In this document: positions 7,784-15,708 of the stretch, one piece after another
Position numbering within the stretch: the first letter of the stretch is position 1
How the letters are laid out: every line of letters begins with the position of its first letter
From: Sporosarcina psychrophila
Lineage (GTDB): Bacteria; Bacillota; Bacilli; Bacillales_A; Planococcaceae
Direction: 5' to 3'
Length of the DNA: 64,000 nt
Assembly: GCF_001590685.1 (NCBI RefSeq)
Contig: NZ_CP014616.1
Location: forward strand, 729,501-793,500
The notes under the pieces: model-generated
The model's database searches: none
What the model was told of the DNA's origin: nothing
The model's input: only the letters and a program-made list of their open reading frames with translations
Program-made: the position numbers and the translations under genes

Positions 7784-7964
7784 ACTTGCACGGAAGTTAT
7801 CTAATTGTTAGAATTAATCATCCATACTTTTATTGGAAATGAATTTATTGCTTCCTCTTTTATATGGAATTAATATTATGGGAGCCGCTGCCAATAACAT
7901 ATACTTATTTCTAAATTTGTTATTTGTCTATTTAATAGACGCAAATTATGATAGGAGTGTATAA

Positions 7965-8468
7965 ATGATGGAATTAAAGACAGAACGGTTAAGATTAATA
8001 CCCTTAAATGCAGTAAACTTAAAATTACTAATTGATAATCAGAAGGCAATGGAATTAAAGTTATCACTAAGTCATTCAGATGAAATTCTTAGTGAGGAAC
8101 TTAGGCAAGCCATGGAATATAGACTTACAAAGGTAGTAAATGATAAGCAAAATTATTTGTGGAATACAAATTGGTTAATTGTTTCTGATGATAATAATTG
8201 TGTAATTGGCGGCATGATGCTAAAGGGCTTACCAAATGCAAATGGTGAAGTAATAATCGGCTATTACACATTGCCTAACTATCAAGGTAATGGCTATATG
8301 ACGGAAACGATTATTAGAACGAAAAGTTGGCTGTTAAGTCAGCCTAATGTTCGGTATATAATTGCAGATACCGAAAAAGACAATAATGCTTCTCATAGAG
8401 TATTAGAAAAGACGGGTGCAGAAATGTATAAAGAAACGGAAGAATTATATTATTGGAGAATTTTTTAG
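7965..8468 (+). CDS. GNAT family N-acetyltransferase
   Basis: A 167-residue acetyltransferase. The N-terminus ELKTERLRLIPLN is typical of the RimJ/RimL-like group. The acetyl-CoA site is YQGNGYMTETI (about residues 107-117), and the C-terminus has NNASHRVLEKTGAEMYK (about 145-161). Start ATG 7965 lies 7 bases after AGGAG and directly abuts a TAA that closes a short upstream frame. The substrate is unknown. A terminator follows, so it is monocistronic. Confidence 0.85.
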   Translation: MMELKTERLRLIPLNAVNLKLLIDNQKAMELKLSLSHSDEILSEELRQAMEYRLTKVVNDKQNYLWNTNWLIVSDDNNCVIGGMMLKGLPNANGEVIIGYYTLPNYQGNGYMTETIIRTKSWLLSQPNVRYIIADTEKDNNASHRVLEKTGAEMYKETEELYYWRIF

Positions 8469-8487
8469 ATAATTCCTCAGTAGGAGA

Positions 8488-8520
8488 GAATCAGCATTTT
8501 ATATGTTGGTTCTTTTTTTT
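8488..8520 (+). terminator. Intrinsic terminator of the acetyltransferase gene
   Basis: Stem GAATCAGCAT/ATGTTGGTTC (two G-T pairs) with a 5-base loop and eight T residues. Confidence 0.7.
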
Positions 8521-8638
8521 GGATATACCACGTCAGGTAATAACTTTTTTATGATAGTGGAGGTGTATATGATGAAATACGCCGGATGGGGAATAAGTGT
8601 CTCGAAATGAATCCCAGCGATTTTTTCATAGTAAGGTG

Positions 8639-9406
8639 TTAAGTACTTTGTGTTGTAAGATGCTCATCGAATGCATCAATAATTTGAAGGAAGTGATCCG
8701 CTTCACGGTAAACGTGGTCAGCAAGCAAAGCGGGAATGTTGCTCTTTATTTTACATGCTTCAATTAAATCTCTTGCCGTCTTTTTGAAATCGCGTAACGA
8801 TACGACAGAAACGCGATTTTGGTCAAGAAAGTGTTCTAAAAGCGGTTGAGTTTCTGACTGAGGACGCATGTGATCCAAATCTTGTGCTTGGAAAAGAAGT
8901 TGGTCGAAATCATGGCTAAATTCTCGAGCTTGATCGACAAGTTTTCTTTCGGATGGGTCTAATAGATGGCTGATGAATTTTGAGTGATCCGCCATTATTT
9001 TTAAGAAAAACACATTCTCTTTAATAATTGCCTCAGGTAAAGGTATCAGCTTACCTTCATTTAATTCTTTCAATCGCTTAGCAAAATAAGCCGCCTCTCG
9101 GCTTGTATGATCAACTAATAAAGGAATATTATTGGACACAATTTGGCACCGTAATATCAATCCCAGTACTTTTCGTTTATATGCCCAAATAGAAGCTGCC
9201 GCCTGATACACTTGAATGTTTAGTTGTCTAATTACATTCGGATCTGTTGTTTCGTTGTAATTGCTAATTTGTTCTTCAATTCGTTCAAATACTGCAATAA
9301 ATTGCTGTGCTTCTCGAATAAGTTCTGTATCATCTGCAGTAAACCCGAGACTTAAAAAGAAAGCGTGTTCCTTCATAATCCGTGACCAAAATCGGATCTC
9401 ATCCAA
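8639..9406 (-). CDS. DUF2935 domain protein (duplicated helical bundle)
   Basis: A protein of about 255 residues built of two similar four-helix halves (about 1-125 and 130-250). Each half has an F-x-x-x-[IM]-x-x-[ED]-H-[ASK]-x-F signature (FWSRIMKEHAFF, VFFLKIMADHSKF) and a later LLVDHTSREA/LLADHVYREA motif. Glu and His placement resembles ferritin-like metal-binding bundles; the function is unknown. The TTG at 9406 has no ribosome-binding site. The frame stays open upstream through YPIPTFVTQS, which resembles the N-terminus of homologues, and AGAGGAG lies at about 9442-9448, so the true start may be a rare codon near 9430 or hidden by a small indel. Confidence 0.75.
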   Translation of the reverse strand: MDEIRFWSRIMKEHAFFLSLGFTADDTELIREAQQFIAVFERIEEQISNYNETTDPNVIRQLNIQVYQAAASIWAYKRKVLGLILRCQIVSNNIPLLVDHTSREAAYFAKRLKELNEGKLIPLPEAIIKENVFFLKIMADHSKFISHLLDPSERKLVDQAREFSHDFDQLLFQAQDLDHMRPQSETQPLLEHFLDQNRVSVVSLRDFKKTARDLIEACKIKSNIPALLADHVYREADHFLQIIDAFDEHLTTQST

Positions 9407-9545
9407 TGATTGTGTTACAAATGTCGGTATCGGGTATTCACTCCTCTTATAGTGTCGATGCTATCTACTGTATTCGGAGTAGGATGAATCCATACTGTTT
9501 TCATATTTAATAATTAATACTCAGGGATTAAGCTATGTGTTATTG

Positions 9546-10466
9546 CTAGCTAACAGCAGGTTCCATCACAGTTATTGTCCGGTTAACTGTATTCATATTC
9601 AAGGTTGCCCCAATAGGTATTGTAGCTTTATAAATGCCATGTCCAGTTGCTAGATTGGACATGAGTGGTTTACCTAAAGGGACTAGAAAATCGTTTATAA
9701 GATCGTTATAGGACTTTCCATATGCATCTACACAATTTGTACATTCCCCCATTATTATCCCTACGCAATCATCGAACTTCTTGGCTAATAAAAGATGATT
9801 CAAATACCTGTAAACTGTGTTAATCGGTTCATGCGTTTCTTCAAGTACGATAATTTTTCCTTCCGTATTGATTTCAAAAGAAGTTCCTAACGTACCGATG
9901 AAAGATGTGAGATTGCCTCCGACAACGGGACCGGTTACGTTTCCGGGAACTAAGCTTTCGAGAAGCATACCAGGTGGATTATTTATTAGCCAAGGCGCGG
10001 TTAATGTTGTGGTTGCTGAGAAGAATTGATTGAAATTATATGCCGGAGTATTTGGATTGAAGTCTAGCAGGAGAAGGCTGTGAAATGAAATTAAGTCCGC
10101 ATATTCGTACAGTACATTTAGTAGTACTGTAATGTCACTGTAGCCTGAGACGATTTTCGGATTTTGAGAAATGATAGAAAAGTCGAGGAAGGGGAGAATA
10201 CTTGCTACACCAACGCCGCCCCTTGAGGGCAATATCCATTTCACTTCTTTATTCTGAAACATGTTCATCAAATCCGACGCCATTTGTTGGGGCGTCGCTG
10301 CGAGGAATCCATTCGATGAATAGACATGCTCGCCTACAAGTACTTTAAACCCCATATTCCGTAAAGTTGTTATTCCTGCATCTATTCTACTTGCTGCCAA
10401 TGGACTCCCCAACGTAACAATCCCAACAGTATCTCCTGGCTGCAAGTGAGGTGGTTTTATAGCCAT
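9546..10466 (-). CDS. LD-carboxypeptidase, peptidase family S66
   Basis: A 306-residue serine peptidase of the LdcA/MccF family, which cleaves L,D bonds such as the terminal D-Ala of muropeptide tetrapeptides during cell-wall recycling. The SRGGVGVASILPFLD segment, the nucleophile motif SGYSDIT (about residues 107-113), the acidic residue in VLEETHEP and the late His in ATGHGIYKATIPIG match the Ser-Glu-His triad of the family. There is no signal peptide, so it is cytosolic. It starts MAIKPPHLQPGDTVGIV, with AGGGAGC upstream. It is transcribed alone; MccF-type immunity function is a less likely alternative. Confidence 0.85.
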   Translation of the reverse strand: MAIKPPHLQPGDTVGIVTLGSPLAASRIDAGITTLRNMGFKVLVGEHVYSSNGFLAATPQQMASDLMNMFQNKEVKWILPSRGGVGVASILPFLDFSIISQNPKIVSGYSDITVLLNVLYEYADLISFHSLLLLDFNPNTPAYNFNQFFSATTTLTAPWLINNPPGMLLESLVPGNVTGPVVGGNLTSFIGTLGTSFEINTEGKIIVLEETHEPINTVYRYLNHLLLAKKFDDCVGIIMGECTNCVDAYGKSYNDLINDFLVPLGKPLMSNLATGHGIYKATIPIGATLNMNTVNRTITVMEPAVS

Positions 10467-10541
10467 ATTTTACAGCTCCCTTTTAATGAAATAGAATCAT
10501 ACAAATCATTGCATTTATTAAAAAAAGAAATAATTTATGTT

Positions 10542-10634
10542 AACAAATGAATACCTTTATAAACTGAGTGAAGGCGCCTTCCAAGGGGCAGCCGAAGCGA
10601 ATTCATTGGGGTTCTTTATTTCAATCTATATATT
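10542..10634 (+). repeat. Dispersed intergenic repeat, family A, copy 2
   Basis: Pattern AATGAATACCTTTATAAACT, GAGTGAAGGCGCC, then AAGGGGCAGCCGAAGCGAAT and a TTTATTTCAA...TATA tail. It lies in the 419-base gap before the phosphodiesterase gene, in which no gene is seen. Confidence 0.6.
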
Positions 10635-10800
10635 CGGCACTGCTTATTTAGAATTAACTAGGTGGTATACCTCGCCAGTATAAAGAACAAATCTAACGAA
10701 AAAGCGATGTTGGAAGAACAATCTATTTGTTAAGTGCCGACTATCTATATAGATTATTATTGGAACTATTTGTATCTTTAAGCCTAGTAAGAATTAACAG

Positions 10801-10828
10801 TTGCAGGACCTTCCGCATATGCTATAAT
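10801..10828 (+). promoter_or_regulatory. Sigma-A promoter of the phosphodiesterase gene
   Basis: TTGCAG and TATAAT are separated by 16 bases, about 58 bases upstream of the start codon. Confidence 0.6.
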
Positions 10829-10885
10829 AAATAAAAAGAATGATTAGAATAGTTAGTATTCATCATTTGGTCTGAGGTTATAATT

Positions 10886-11728
10886 ATGGGGGAGTTACAG
10901 AAAAAGAAGCTATTATTCGTCTTTGTAAGTATATGTATGCTACTTCTAGTTGGTTACGAGGCACGACCTTTTCATCATGTAGAAATGAATGGAATGATTA
11001 GTGTTGCGCACCGTGGCGCTTCTAATTTCGCTCCAGAAAATACGCAGTCCGCTTTTCGAAAAGCGTTAGAGCTTGGGGCAGACTTTTTAGAATGTGATGT
11101 GCACCTGTCGAAAGATGGAGAGTTAATCATTATGCATGATGACAAAGTGGACAGGACAACAAATGGTTCTGGCTATGTGAAAAACTTCACGCTTGCCGAA
11201 TTGAAAGAGCTAGATGCAGGAGGGAAATTCCATTCTTCATTTGCCGGAGAAAAAATCATTACTTTAAATGAATTGCTCGAAGAATTTTACGGGGAAACTG
11301 GTTTATTAATAGAGATTAAGAAGCCATCGATGTACCCGGGTATCGAAGAGCGAGTAGTGGCTTTGTTGGGTGAATATAATGATTTGAACAGCATTATTGT
11401 TCAATCTTTCGATATCGAATCGATGAGGAAAATGAACACGTTGCTTCCAGAATTAGAGGTGGCCCTACTCATAAAACCATCTATTCAATCTCTGTCCTCT
11501 CAAAAAATAATTGACCTGACATCCTTTGCGACATATATTAACTTTAATGTCTCATATGTCAATAAACGTGAGATCAATCAAATACATAATCAAGGTGGAA
11601 AAGTATTAGTTTGGTCTACGAAAAATCGAGGATGGGTGGACAAAGCTTATCAATACAACGTTGACGGCATCATTACAGATTTTTCAATTTGGCCAGTCGA
11701 GGGCCCCATCCAGCTGGTGCAAGAGTAA
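10886..11728 (+). CDS. Glycerophosphodiester phosphodiesterase
   Basis: A 280-residue GDPD-family enzyme that hydrolyses glycerophosphodiesters to glycerol 3-phosphate and an alcohol. An N-terminal hydrophobic anchor (about residues 9-24) places it outside the membrane. The TIM-barrel signatures are HRGASNFAPENT (about 42-53), the metal-binding pair ECDVHLSKDG (about 69-78) and MHDDKVDRTT (about 83-92), followed by GLLIEIKKP and the C-terminal DGIITD. It has its own promoter (10801-10828), and an imperfect terminator lies at 11889-11923. A role in phospholipid or teichoic-acid turnover is inferred. Confidence 0.88.
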   Translation: MGELQKKKLLFVFVSICMLLLVGYEARPFHHVEMNGMISVAHRGASNFAPENTQSAFRKALELGADFLECDVHLSKDGELIIMHDDKVDRTTNGSGYVKNFTLAELKELDAGGKFHSSFAGEKIITLNELLEEFYGETGLLIEIKKPSMYPGIEERVVALLGEYNDLNSIIVQSFDIESMRKMNTLLPELEVALLIKPSIQSLSSQKIIDLTSFATYINFNVSYVNKREINQIHNQGGKVLVWSTKNRGWVDKAYQYNVDGIITDFSIWPVEGPIQLVQE

Positions 11729-11888
11729 TCCACATCTGTTCCTTGGGAAAGCTGCCGTGATTATTGTAGCCGAAAGCGATCCAAGAACGTACTAGTCGAC
11801 ATAAAGACTTTTGCGCCTAGCTTACCTGTATGTTGTGTAAGAAAATGGTTAATCAATAGACATGAGAGTAATCCATAGTATGAAAAGG

Positions 11889-11923
11889 AATCTAGTACTA
11901 GCCTATTGGGGCAGTACTGGATT
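11889..11923 (+). terminator. Probable terminator after the phosphodiesterase gene
   Basis: Interrupted stem AATC-T-AGTACT with AGTACT-G-GATT, followed by TTATTAT. It is imperfect. Just upstream, 11849-11868 carries the terminal repeat of the MITE-like family (TTAATCAATAGACATG). Confidence 0.4.
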
Positions 11924-11953
11924 TTATTATGGTTCAGCTCATAATGCGCTTCC

Positions 11954-11982
11954 TTGACAATGAAAAACAGGAGCCATACACT
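11954..11982 (+). promoter_or_regulatory. Sigma-A promoter of the ATP-grasp ligase gene
   Basis: TTGACA and TACACT are separated by 17 bases, ending 30 bases before the start codon. Confidence 0.55.
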
Positions 11983-12012
11983 TATGAGTAGAAAAGATAG
12001 TTGGAGGATAAA

Positions 12013-13227
12013 ATGACAAATAATAATTTCATACCAATCATTATCGGAACAGACATGAATGCTTACAACATGGCGATCTCATTCCATGAAGAGTATGGGA
12101 TCAACCCAATTCTAGTAGGAAAAGAATCTTTATCATTCACCAGTTTAAGCTCAATTATAAAGACGATAGAACTCAATCCAAAACTGCCTGAACAACAAGT
12201 ATTCGTGAGCTTCTTGAAAGAGATTGCAGAGAAGTATGCGGAGCCAGGGAAAAAAATGCTGCTTATCGGAACAAATGATCTTTACGTCCGGATGATTATT
12301 GAAAATGCGGACGAGCTGAAAAGTCATTTCGTGTTTAATTATATTTCGGAACCACTTATGAACGATGTGCTCGTTAAATCGAATTTTTATAAGTTATGCG
12401 CAGAACATGGTATTGAAGCACCGGCTACATATTACTATTCTTGTCGGGATGAAAAGCCATTCTCAGAAAAGGTCATGTTCCCAATCATTATCAAACCAAG
12501 CAACGGTGTCGAGTACTATAAGAATCCGTTTGCAGGCATGGAAAAAGTGTATAAGGTCGATTCCTACGATGAAGTCCATAACGTTATTACAACGATTAAA
12601 GCGGGCGGCTATAGAGAGGATCTCATTATCCAGGACTATATTCCAGGGGACGATACATACATGTGGGATTCCGTATTCTACATGAACAGTCATGGAAAAG
12701 CTGAGCTGATCACTTTCGCACAAGTCGTGCTACAAGAGCATACCGTCACTGCGATAGGGAATTATACAGCGCTTATTACTCGGTATAATGAAGAGATGAT
12801 GTTGAAACTAAAAGGCTTCCTTGAAGCATTGAACTACGTCGGTTACGCGAACTTTGATTTGAAGTATGACGAACGGGACGGTAAGTTCAAAGTGTTTGAG
12901 GTGAATATACGACAAGGACGATCAAGCTACTATATTACGGCTTGTGGACATAATATGGCGAAGTATCTAGTCGATGACGTCATTCACGGTCAACAGAAAG
13001 AGCTGACGCTACTGAATGAAAAATTCCTATTCACTGTCGTACCTAAAATCGTACTGAAGAAATTTGTGTCGAACCAAGAAGTACTCAAAGATGTGAAAGC
13101 ATTGCTTAGAGCTGGGAAATACGGCAATCCATTGTTTTATAAAAAAGACCGTCATTTCAAGCGTAAGCTGTATTTATTCGCCAGACAAGTTAATTACTAT
13201 CGTAAATATAAAAATAGTACATGGTAA
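12013..13227 (+). CDS. ATP-grasp ligase, D-aspartate-ligase type
   Basis: A 404-residue ATP-grasp carboxylate-amine ligase. The N-terminal pre-ATP domain reads FIPIIIGTDMNAYNMAISF. The ATP-grasp part has the KPSNGVEYY segment, the DYIPGDDTYMWD loop, and the metal-binding stretch VFEVNIRQGRSS (about residues 298-309). This architecture matches the D-aspartate ligases that add D-Asp to the lysine of Lys-type peptidoglycan precursors. Sporosarcina-type organisms have D-Asp or D-Glu containing bridges, so a cross-bridge role fits, but D-Glu or another acid is possible. ATG 12013 is chosen because TTGGAGGAT forms its ribosome-binding site. No racemase is adjacent. A strong terminator follows. Confidence 0.7.
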   Translation: MTNNNFIPIIIGTDMNAYNMAISFHEEYGINPILVGKESLSFTSLSSIIKTIELNPKLPEQQVFVSFLKEIAEKYAEPGKKMLLIGTNDLYVRMIIENADELKSHFVFNYISEPLMNDVLVKSNFYKLCAEHGIEAPATYYYSCRDEKPFSEKVMFPIIIKPSNGVEYYKNPFAGMEKVYKVDSYDEVHNVITTIKAGGYREDLIIQDYIPGDDTYMWDSVFYMNSHGKAELITFAQVVLQEHTVTAIGNYTALITRYNEEMMLKLKGFLEALNYVGYANFDLKYDERDGKFKVFEVNIRQGRSSYYITACGHNMAKYLVDDVIHGQQKELTLLNEKFLFTVVPKIVLKKFVSNQEVLKDVKALLRAGKYGNPLFYKKDRHFKRKLYLFARQVNYYRKYKNSTW

Positions 13228-13262
13228 AACAATCCCCTATGCGATATGCATAGGGGATTGTT
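13228..13262. terminator. Bidirectional intrinsic terminator
   Basis: A 15-bp perfect stem (AACAATCCCCTATGC, GATAT loop) directly after the ligase stop. It also faces the converging chemotaxis gene. Confidence 0.8.
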
Positions 13263-13290
13263 TATTTCGACTTATAAGTGCTGTGTGTTA

Positions 13291-14514
13291 TTAAGATTCC
13301 ACTATCGAATCTAGCTGCATGCTGATCACGCTTAGACTTCCGGCGGACTCTGCAATCATGGCGATCATTTTGCTTTGTTTTTTTATTGATGAAGTAATAT
13401 TTTCTACGGATGTTGCAGTTTGCTGAGAAACATCGGATGAGTTTTGGACAGCAATCGATATCGTATGGTTTTGTTCGGTCACTTTTTTTAATTCATCATT
13501 TAAAGTATCGATTGCTTCAATGGTTTGTGTAACGGCTTGCCGAATGGCGATGAATTCTTTTTCCGTTGCTTTAACGGATTCATCAAGCTGCCTGGAATGG
13601 GAGATGGTTTCCGTCATTGTCTGGATGGTCTTTTCTGTTTCGTGTTCAATGCTTGCGATCATTTTTTGAATTTGTTGTGTTGAAGTATTTGACTGCTCCG
13701 CTAATTTACGTACTTCACTAGCAACGATAGCAAACCCTTTCCCATGCACTCCCGCCCTTGCTGCTTCTATACTAGCGTTTAATGCCAATAAATTTGTTTC
13801 TGAAGAAATACCTTTAATCGTTTCGGTTATCCGGGAAATATCCAATGTTTTATTATATAGTGCTGAAATGCTTACACTAATTTGGTCTGAGGCGTGTAAG
13901 GATTTTTCATTGGATTGTTTAAGCTGTGCAACCATCTCTGCACCTTGTTGTGTGGCCATTTCTGAATTTGTTGTCACTTGACTAATGATCTGATTTTGTT
14001 GATTCATCATATCAATTGAATCGTTCATCATTTTCACTCGGTTGCTGACGATTTCCATATCTGCGACCTGATGTAATACTTCGTGTGAAATGCCAAGAAT
14101 GGCGCTGTTGATATCAGCACTGGTGGCTGAGGTTGCTTCGGAAATGGCTGTAAGTTCTCCGGCAGACATTATGACGTGCATACTTGCATCACTAACTTGT
14201 TGGAAAAGCACCTCATTGTCATTCGAAAGGCTGTGAATGACCAAATGCAGCTTTTTAATGTCATCCGGTGTATTCGAACAATCTATTTTCGTTAGTGATG
14301 AAGCCTCCAACGCGGTTTGTGCCAATAACGTAAATGTTTTTCCAAAAGTTAAATAGAATGCCAGTATGCTCATAATTGTAAGTACGCCAATGGCTAAATA
14401 GGCAAGAAGCAAGCTTTCCCATTGTGCAAAAAGAGAGGCAGCTCCTCCGACGGATAAAACAAGGACACCATGGACGACTACTAATTTCATGAATAAGTAA
14501 CTCTTTGTAAGCAT
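13291..14514 (-). CDS. Methyl-accepting chemotaxis protein without a periplasmic sensor domain
   Basis: A 407-residue MCP. Two adjacent N-terminal membrane helices (about residues 8-28 and 34-56) are joined by only a short loop, so no extracellular ligand domain is present. There is no clear HAMP. The signalling domain has the conserved hairpin tip [17 protein letters not shown] followed by [19 protein letters not shown] (about 240-275), flanked by long coiled coils with Gln/Glu methylation sites. It may sense membrane state or a cytoplasmic cue. ATG 14514 is preferred over the upstream GTG because GGAG precedes it by 8 bases. It works with the flagellar genes, of which motAB lie at 37.9 kb. 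Confidence 0.88.
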   Translation of the reverse strand: MLTKSYLFMKLVVVHGVLVLSVGGAASLFAQWESLLLAYLAIGVLTIMSILAFYLTFGKTFTLLAQTALEASSLTKIDCSNTPDDIKKLHLVIHSLSNDNEVLFQQVSDASMHVIMSAGELTAISEATSATSADINSAILGISHEVLHQVADMEIVSNRVKMMNDSIDMMNQQNQIISQVTTNSEMATQQGAEMVAQLKQSNEKSLHASDQISVSISALYNKTLDISRITETIKGISSETNLLALNASIEAARAGVHGKGFAIVASEVRKLAEQSNTSTQQIQKMIASIEHETEKTIQTMTETISHSRQLDESVKATEKEFIAIRQAVTQTIEAIDTLNDELKKVTEQNHTISIAVQNSSDVSQQTATSVENITSSIKKQSKMIAMIAESAGSLSVISMQLDSIVES

Positions 14515-14585
14515 TTCTCTCACTCCAGACTTTTTTCCCGTAAGGCAAATTAGTTATATACTATCAGGCAGAGTTTGTGAAAAAA

Positions 14586-14621
14586 CGGTGTCAGACGTGG
14601 AGAAACCGGTGCCTGACACCG
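14586..14621 (-). terminator. Terminator of the cellobiose-type PTS operon
   Basis: Stem CGGTGTCAG/CTGACACCG, followed on the minus strand by TTTTTT. It lies 8 bases beyond the stop of the last operon gene. The GGTGCCTGACACC half resembles a palindrome found repeatedly in Bacillales genomes. Confidence 0.65.
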
Positions 14622-14628
14622 CTAATGA

Positions 14629-15708
14629 TTACTTTTCGATTAGCTTAAATTTTTGCCAAGGATGAATCTGATCTAGTAAAAACTGTTCCTCTTTGTCAAC
14701 TGTTGCAACAATATTTGTGTTTCCACTGTTCTCCATAGGAGAGAGGGCAATATGGAGTTCACCTTTGTAACGCTCATAGCCGGAATTATCGATTGTGACA
14801 CTTCCACGAGCAATTGTATCTGTATCATGAGCTGGGAAGTCATGTTGTTGATAGAGAACACGACTTTGCGTAGAACGGATAACATAGGCGGAAACATCTC
14901 CACGGTTGAAGTGTGGATTTTCTAACGCAATTTCTTTCTCCATCTGTGAAGTTTGTTCTTTAAAGTCCACCTTTAATTCTAATAAATAGCGGTTGAGCAA
15001 GGATAAACTTTTTAACTCCTCCTCTGACGCAAAAGCATTACCGATAATCAAATCATCAATGAGATTTGTTTGGAAGAAATCCTTTGCTTGAACATCAATG
15101 GGTAAAAAGCGATGCTCCTCAAGAGTTGGAAGGCCTTCTTGGACTGGCCACGGTCCAAACTCTGCATCTTTTGAAGAAATCATAGCTGCTGTACGGATGC
15201 CATTTTCTTTATATTGGGCAGAGCATTTGAGGAAATGTTCTCTTGATAGGCCCGTGTAACGTCGAGGATAAAAGTTATGGCAACCAATTATTTTTTGCTT
15301 GTTCGGTTGATAGGAAAGAATATTTTCAAGGTATTTCGTTCCTTGACTCATATTCAATTCAATGGAAAGTCCATAGTCATTGAAAGACATAACGCTTTCT
15401 TCTAATCCTGAAAAACCGAGGTCAAGCCTAAGCCCAGACAGACCAAGTTCCTTAAAATACGATAAATCTTTATAGGAAAGATTTTTTTCTTCGAAAACCG
15501 ATGGACTGACATCGGCAATAACTTCAAACTCGAGTTCGTTTGCCTTTTTTAAAAGAGTTTGCAGTTGTTGGGTATCTTGTTCATCCGTTGCGGACATTAG
15601 ACAGGTGAACATACGTGTGAAACCATAGAAACTAGCTTTTTCCATATAGTTGACGAGTTCTATTTCTGTCCCATACTGTGGATAAATTGAAATTCCGAGC
15701 TTTCTCAT
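14629..15708 (-). CDS. DUF871/MupG-family TIM-barrel protein
   Basis: A 359-residue protein with an N-terminal TIM barrel (KLGISIYPQYGTEIE, SGLRLDLGFSG, CHNFYPRRYTGLSREHF) and a C-terminal cyclophilin-like domain of about 115 residues. The family includes 6-phospho-N-acetylmuramidase MupG, which cleaves phosphorylated MurNAc-GlcNAc after PTS uptake, but members also occur in cellobiose-type operons. It is the last gene of the PTS operon and starts directly on the stop of the GH4 gene (TAAATG), so the two are translationally coupled. Glycosidase action on a PTS-phosphorylated disaccharide is likely; the exact sugar is open. Confidence 0.8.
   Translation of the reverse strand: MRKLGISIYPQYGTEIELVNYMEKASFYGFTRMFTCLMSATDEQDTQQLQTLLKKANELEFEVIADVSPSVFEEKNLSYKDLSYFKELGLSGLRLDLGFSGLEESVMSFNDYGLSIELNMSQGTKYLENILSYQPNKQKIIGCHNFYPRRYTGLSREHFLKCSAQYKENGIRTAAMISSKDAEFGPWPVQEGLPTLEEHRFLPIDVQAKDFFQTNLIDDLIIGNAFASEEELKSLSLLNRYLLELKVDFKEQTSQMEKEIALENPHFNRGDVSAYVIRSTQSRVLYQQHDFPAHDTDTIARGSVTIDNSGYERYKGELHIALSPMENSGNTNIVATVDKEEQFLLDQIHPWQKFKLIEK

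Larger units (their letters stand above)
6897..7964. other. About 1 kb without an intact gene: decayed segments
   Basis: Holds the right copy of the duplicated segment (7101-7200), a strong terminator (7373-7415) and two gene-like fragments of opposite strand (7444-7566 and 7622-7783). A 41-codon frame (7839-7964) abuts the next gene but shows no ribosome-binding site. Confidence 0.5.

Noticed and set aside
7839..7964. A 41-codon hydrophobic frame abutting the acetyltransferase start (TAAATG)
   Set aside because: No ribosome-binding site before its ATG; the region is AT-rich leader. Coupling cannot be excluded but is not supported.
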